The position numbers and the translations under genes are program-made. Positions 57,321 to 60,000 of a DNA stretch of 60,000 nt are shown here, piece by piece (positions within the stretch are counted from its first letter, which is position 1; every line of letters starts with the position of its first letter). Below the pieces are notes generated by a model, which made no database searches, had not been told where the DNA came from, and worked only from the letters and a program-made list of their open reading frames with translations. Source of the DNA: Branchiostoma floridae (lineage: Eukaryota; Chordata; Leptocardii; Amphioxiformes; Branchiostomatidae); contig NC_049991.1 of assembly GCF_000003815.2 (NCBI RefSeq), forward strand, positions 3,337,667 to 3,397,666, in the 5' to 3' direction.

Positions 57321-57934
57321 AAAGACAACTGGAAAACCGGAAAATAAGGACTAACACGGACTACGGAAAGACCACTTAAAGGCAATATTTACGTACTCGT
57401 ATAAGTGGTGTATAGGTCCGTAAAGAAGGAAAATACGTCAACATTACGCATGGTTTCAGCACGCTTAAATACCGTTTTTCGTGCCGTGATAGGCGTGGTC
57501 AGACTGCTCCCGAACACCAGCCGACCTGAGTCGGCTAAGAGTCGGCTGGTGTTCGGGAGCTAAATTCGGCTATGTGTAACCTAGGCATTAGATTCATGTT
57601 TCCTCTCTGCGCGGCCGGCCAGCTTCTCTGGTAGCAAACATCTCCTGGCAAATTATTCTCACTGTAATAGCCAGCTAGTAGTCAGTCTGGTAGAGACTGC
57701 AAAACGTCGGCACAGGAGACCAGATAGCATCACATACAGTCCATGCAGAGGAGCCGTAACGTTTGACTTGACATCTTCATGGCCATTACAGCCAATCTTC
57801 TGTTTGCGACTATTTTCTTTTACGAGGTGATCAATAAGTTAGCGGTCTTAACTAGATATAATAGGAAAACCTCACATTTTAGGGGCATAACCATACATAA
57901 TAAGTACTGGTATGAATATCAACCCAAAATCAAA

Positions 57935-58034
57935 NNNNNNNNNNNNNNNNNNNNNNNNNNNNNNNNNNNNNNNNNNNNNNNNNNNNNNNNNNNNNNNNNN
58001 NNNNNNNNNNNNNNNNNNNNNNNNNNNNNNNNNN
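57935..58034. other. Assembly gap (100 N, likely unknown size)
   Basis: Exactly 100 N, probably a placeholder, between the large element and the candidate exon at 58610. Confidence 1.
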
Positions 58035-58609
58035 TAATAAGATAAGAAAATAAACCATAGATAAGCATAAGTCGTAATAAATCAAGACCATAGCATGTCA
58101 AGAGATACAAAAACTTTGTTCTGCAGCAGTACCGAGGCCATACACTAGGGGGCCCAAATCAACATTTACCTTAGGGTCCACAAAACCAATCCACATGCCA
58201 AATATCATCACAATCCAGCCAGAGGTTTTTAAGTCATATTGACGAATACTGTGTGTATCTGGAAACACAGACACAAATAGAAACGAAAGTCAACTTCGAT
58301 AATGCGATAACGGGCCCCCTAGCGGCTTTCTAAGGTATTGTAGTGTAATTTCCATGTTTGATATCATGTTCTGGACATGATGTGGTCGTGATTTTACACT
58401 GTGGTAGATTGCTTTTGTTTCAAAGTTTGGACGAAAATAACCCAAGAACGTTTAGACGGATCGTCATGATTTTTGATTTGCACATAGCTTATTAAGTGAT
58501 GACGCACATTATAAGACACCAACAATGCAAATATAAATAATAAAGGATATTAGATAATATGATAAATAGATATTAGATAATATGTCGTAATATTTTGAAT
58601 TCCTTGCAG

Positions 58610-58681
58610 CTGATGCACGAACTTCGCTACCCAAGCGCCACAGAGGAAGAACTTGAAAAGGTGCAAGCCCCGCTGGAAAAG
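58610..58681 (+). CDS. Candidate downstream exon of the NCS-like gene
   Basis: A 72-bp, phase 0/0 segment between acceptor TTGAATTCCTTGCAG and donor AAG|GTTTGT. It encodes LMHELRYPSATEEELEKVQA, then PLEK. Joined to the previous exon (ELLNVLK, phase 0) it gives a helix LLNVLKLMHEL followed by a loop and an acidic helix, matching in hydrophobic pattern and length the EF-hand 3 exit helix and linker of NCS proteins. It is too short for homology on its own. An internal GAAAAG|GTGCAAG offers a shorter alternative donor after 58660. It could instead belong to another gene. EF-hand 4 should lie beyond 60 kb if the link is right. Confidence 0.4.
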
Positions 58682-59198
58682 GTTTGTCCTACACAACGTA
58701 ATTTCATCAACTTCAAAGCCTGAATAACACCCTACTTCGTCACCGTATCTGGGCGCAATACGTATATCACAGTACGCACAATACATGAGATTTTGCTGTA
58801 GGCAATCTATAACAAAATATCACGGTCATGCCAAAGATTTATCTTATTTTGTAGGAAACTTTTTTTGTGGTTCGTCAGATGTTAGGCTTTTACTGGAGAA
58901 GGGGAAAAGCATTCCTTTGGATACAAACGCGGATGGCTCAAGGCTATGTGAAAGGGAATATTCTACCGTGGCAGACATATAGAATTACGTGTATGTTGTG
59001 ATAAATCATTGCATACAGTTCAAATGGCTAACTCATCGTAACCTGAAGCTTAAGGAACCCAACGGGTGAAGGAGATGTATTTTTAGACGTAGATTGAAAG
59101 AAGGACCCTCAGGTGGGTAGGTAGTGGGTTTAAACTTGTCAGACGCGTCAAATGACTTCATTCCATTAGCATTTCCCCACGACTGGTCAACAAAAAGA

Positions 59199-59256
59199 GT
59201 CATTTTTGAACACATCTCTATATCTAGAGTCATTTTTGAACACATCTCTATATCTA
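59199..59256. repeat. 28-bp tandem duplication
   Basis: GAGTCATTTTTGAACACATC, then TCTATATCTA is present twice in direct tandem, followed by a short TATATC run. Confidence 0.9.
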
Positions 59257-60000
59257 TATCTATGCAAGAACTGTACGTAAATAGGATAGCAGGGGCATTT
59301 TTGTAAAAAGAAATCTTCTGTAGAGGATACCTCAAGAAAGGAACAACGAATTTGCCATTAATTTTGGCATGTAGGTACCTTAGACAACGTTGTACAAACT
59401 AAAGTACTAATTATGCAAAATAAGGATACATTTGCATAATTATGAAAATATTATATCACGGCAGTTTTTCAATGCATTTCTTGTCCCGGACATGATATGG
59501 TCTTGACATTTAAGTGGTACATAGCTTTCCGCATCTTAACAAAGTGGAGCAAGTCTCAGCCCCCCAACATGCAATTTCGGAACTGCAGGGGCGTTTTTGT
59601 CAAGACATTCCAAAGAGGATAACTGCAGAAAGGATTGACGGATTTGACATCATTTAAGGCATGCAGGTAGCTTAGACAAAAGATGTTCATCATATAAACA
59701 TTTTATGCAAATTAGGACTTAATTTGCATAATCAATGAGGAAATTGTATAATTCTATTCTACTGGACTTCAATAAATGTAACATGTAAATTATGATAGAT
59801 GAACATATTAAGCATATACCGCTTTATGATTAATGATGAGAATTATGTTGTTTATGAATGATGTTCATTAGTCATCATGATCAATGATGAACAGAACACC
59901 ATGCATATATCATGTTAATGTTTTTATAGTCAATTGCATAAAATTCACAAAATCTCTAAATATTTCATGGAGGTACGAGGTCGCCGAACTCTAGTTCTGA

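Larger units (their letters stand above)
41862..57588. mobile_element. ~15.7 kb TIR-bounded composite element with subterminal arrays
   Basis: The left end ATGCCTAGGTTACACATAGC, then CGAATTTGGCTCCCGA, is matched in reverse complement at the right end: GCTATGTGTAACCTAGGCAT ends at 57588, preceded by TCGGGAGCTAAATTCG. TA occurs outside both ends (41860-41861, 57589-57590), compatible with a TA target duplication. Homology continues inward: GGCTGGTGTTCGG motifs on both arms, and CAGCACGAAAACAACTATTT, then AAGC at ~42628 against a related inverted stretch near 57470. Subterminal tandem arrays lie at 43170-45780 and 56530-57320. No transposase is recognisable in what remains between the nested insertions, so I call it non-autonomous. 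It could also be two independent copies of one MITE in inverted orientation trapping other DNA. Confidence 0.65.

Overview
The window looks like nuclear DNA of an invertebrate deuterostome, most likely an amphioxus (Branchiostoma). I base this on GT-AG introns, AT-leaning intergenic DNA, dense non-autonomous transposons and minisatellites, gene families typical of lancelets (C2H2 fingers with Cys-Gly-Tyr knuckles, long nephrocystin/kinesin-light-chain-type TPR proteins, a neuronal-calcium-sensor protein) and assembly gaps. The species call is inference. There is no operon, CRISPR array or prokaryotic signal.

Genes. All host coding sequence I can support is on the + strand. (1) A C2H2 zinc-finger gene has two 3' exons, 6049-6256 and 6520-8118, joined in phase; two broken tandem copies of the first exon lie just upstream at 5791-6019. 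(2) A complete four-exon gene (13638-13709, 14666-14769, 15547-15653, 16431-19162) gives 1004 residues: a short N-terminal helical/TPR segment, a DUF294/GlnD-like nucleotidyltransferase core and about twelve TPRs. Its final codons and stop are the first unit of a 1.5 kb, ~60-bp minisatellite that follows directly. (3) A recoverin/hippocalcin-type EF-hand gene has a myristoylation-type first coding exon (32402-32493), an exon cut by a gap (35658-35828), an exon carrying EF-hand 3 (37949-38093) and possibly a further exon at 58610-58681. If that exon belongs, the intron is ~20.5 kb and is filled by a nested transposon complex.

Mobile DNA. 0-5 kb: LINE remnants and a MITE. 10.5-12.9 kb: a foldback-like family with a 5'-truncated LINE inside. 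22-32 kb: TTAA and other TIR elements, a second LINE tail of the same family, and a 1.1 kb TIR element with a 9-bp target duplication sitting inside a 178-bp tandem repeat. 33.7-34.7 kb: two TIR elements abutting at one TTAA.

41.86-57.59 kb: one very large TIR-bounded region (about 15.7 kb) with subterminal tandem arrays. It contains, by nesting, a TTAA element of 944 bp, a 9.8 kb element with CACTG ends, an 8-bp-TSD MITE, and a young LTR retrotransposon with identical 465-bp LTRs that carries a zinc-knuckle gag-like ORF but no visible pol.

Gaps (N): 5134-5549, 34776-35657, 45256-45355, 57935-58034. Stretches not listed (mainly 2724-5133, 9571-10490, 20620-22130, 23200-24600, 29000-30720, 36520-37860, 39620-41858, 58060-58600, 59260-60000) show no gene I can support; they hold AT-rich intergenic or intronic DNA and degenerate repeats.
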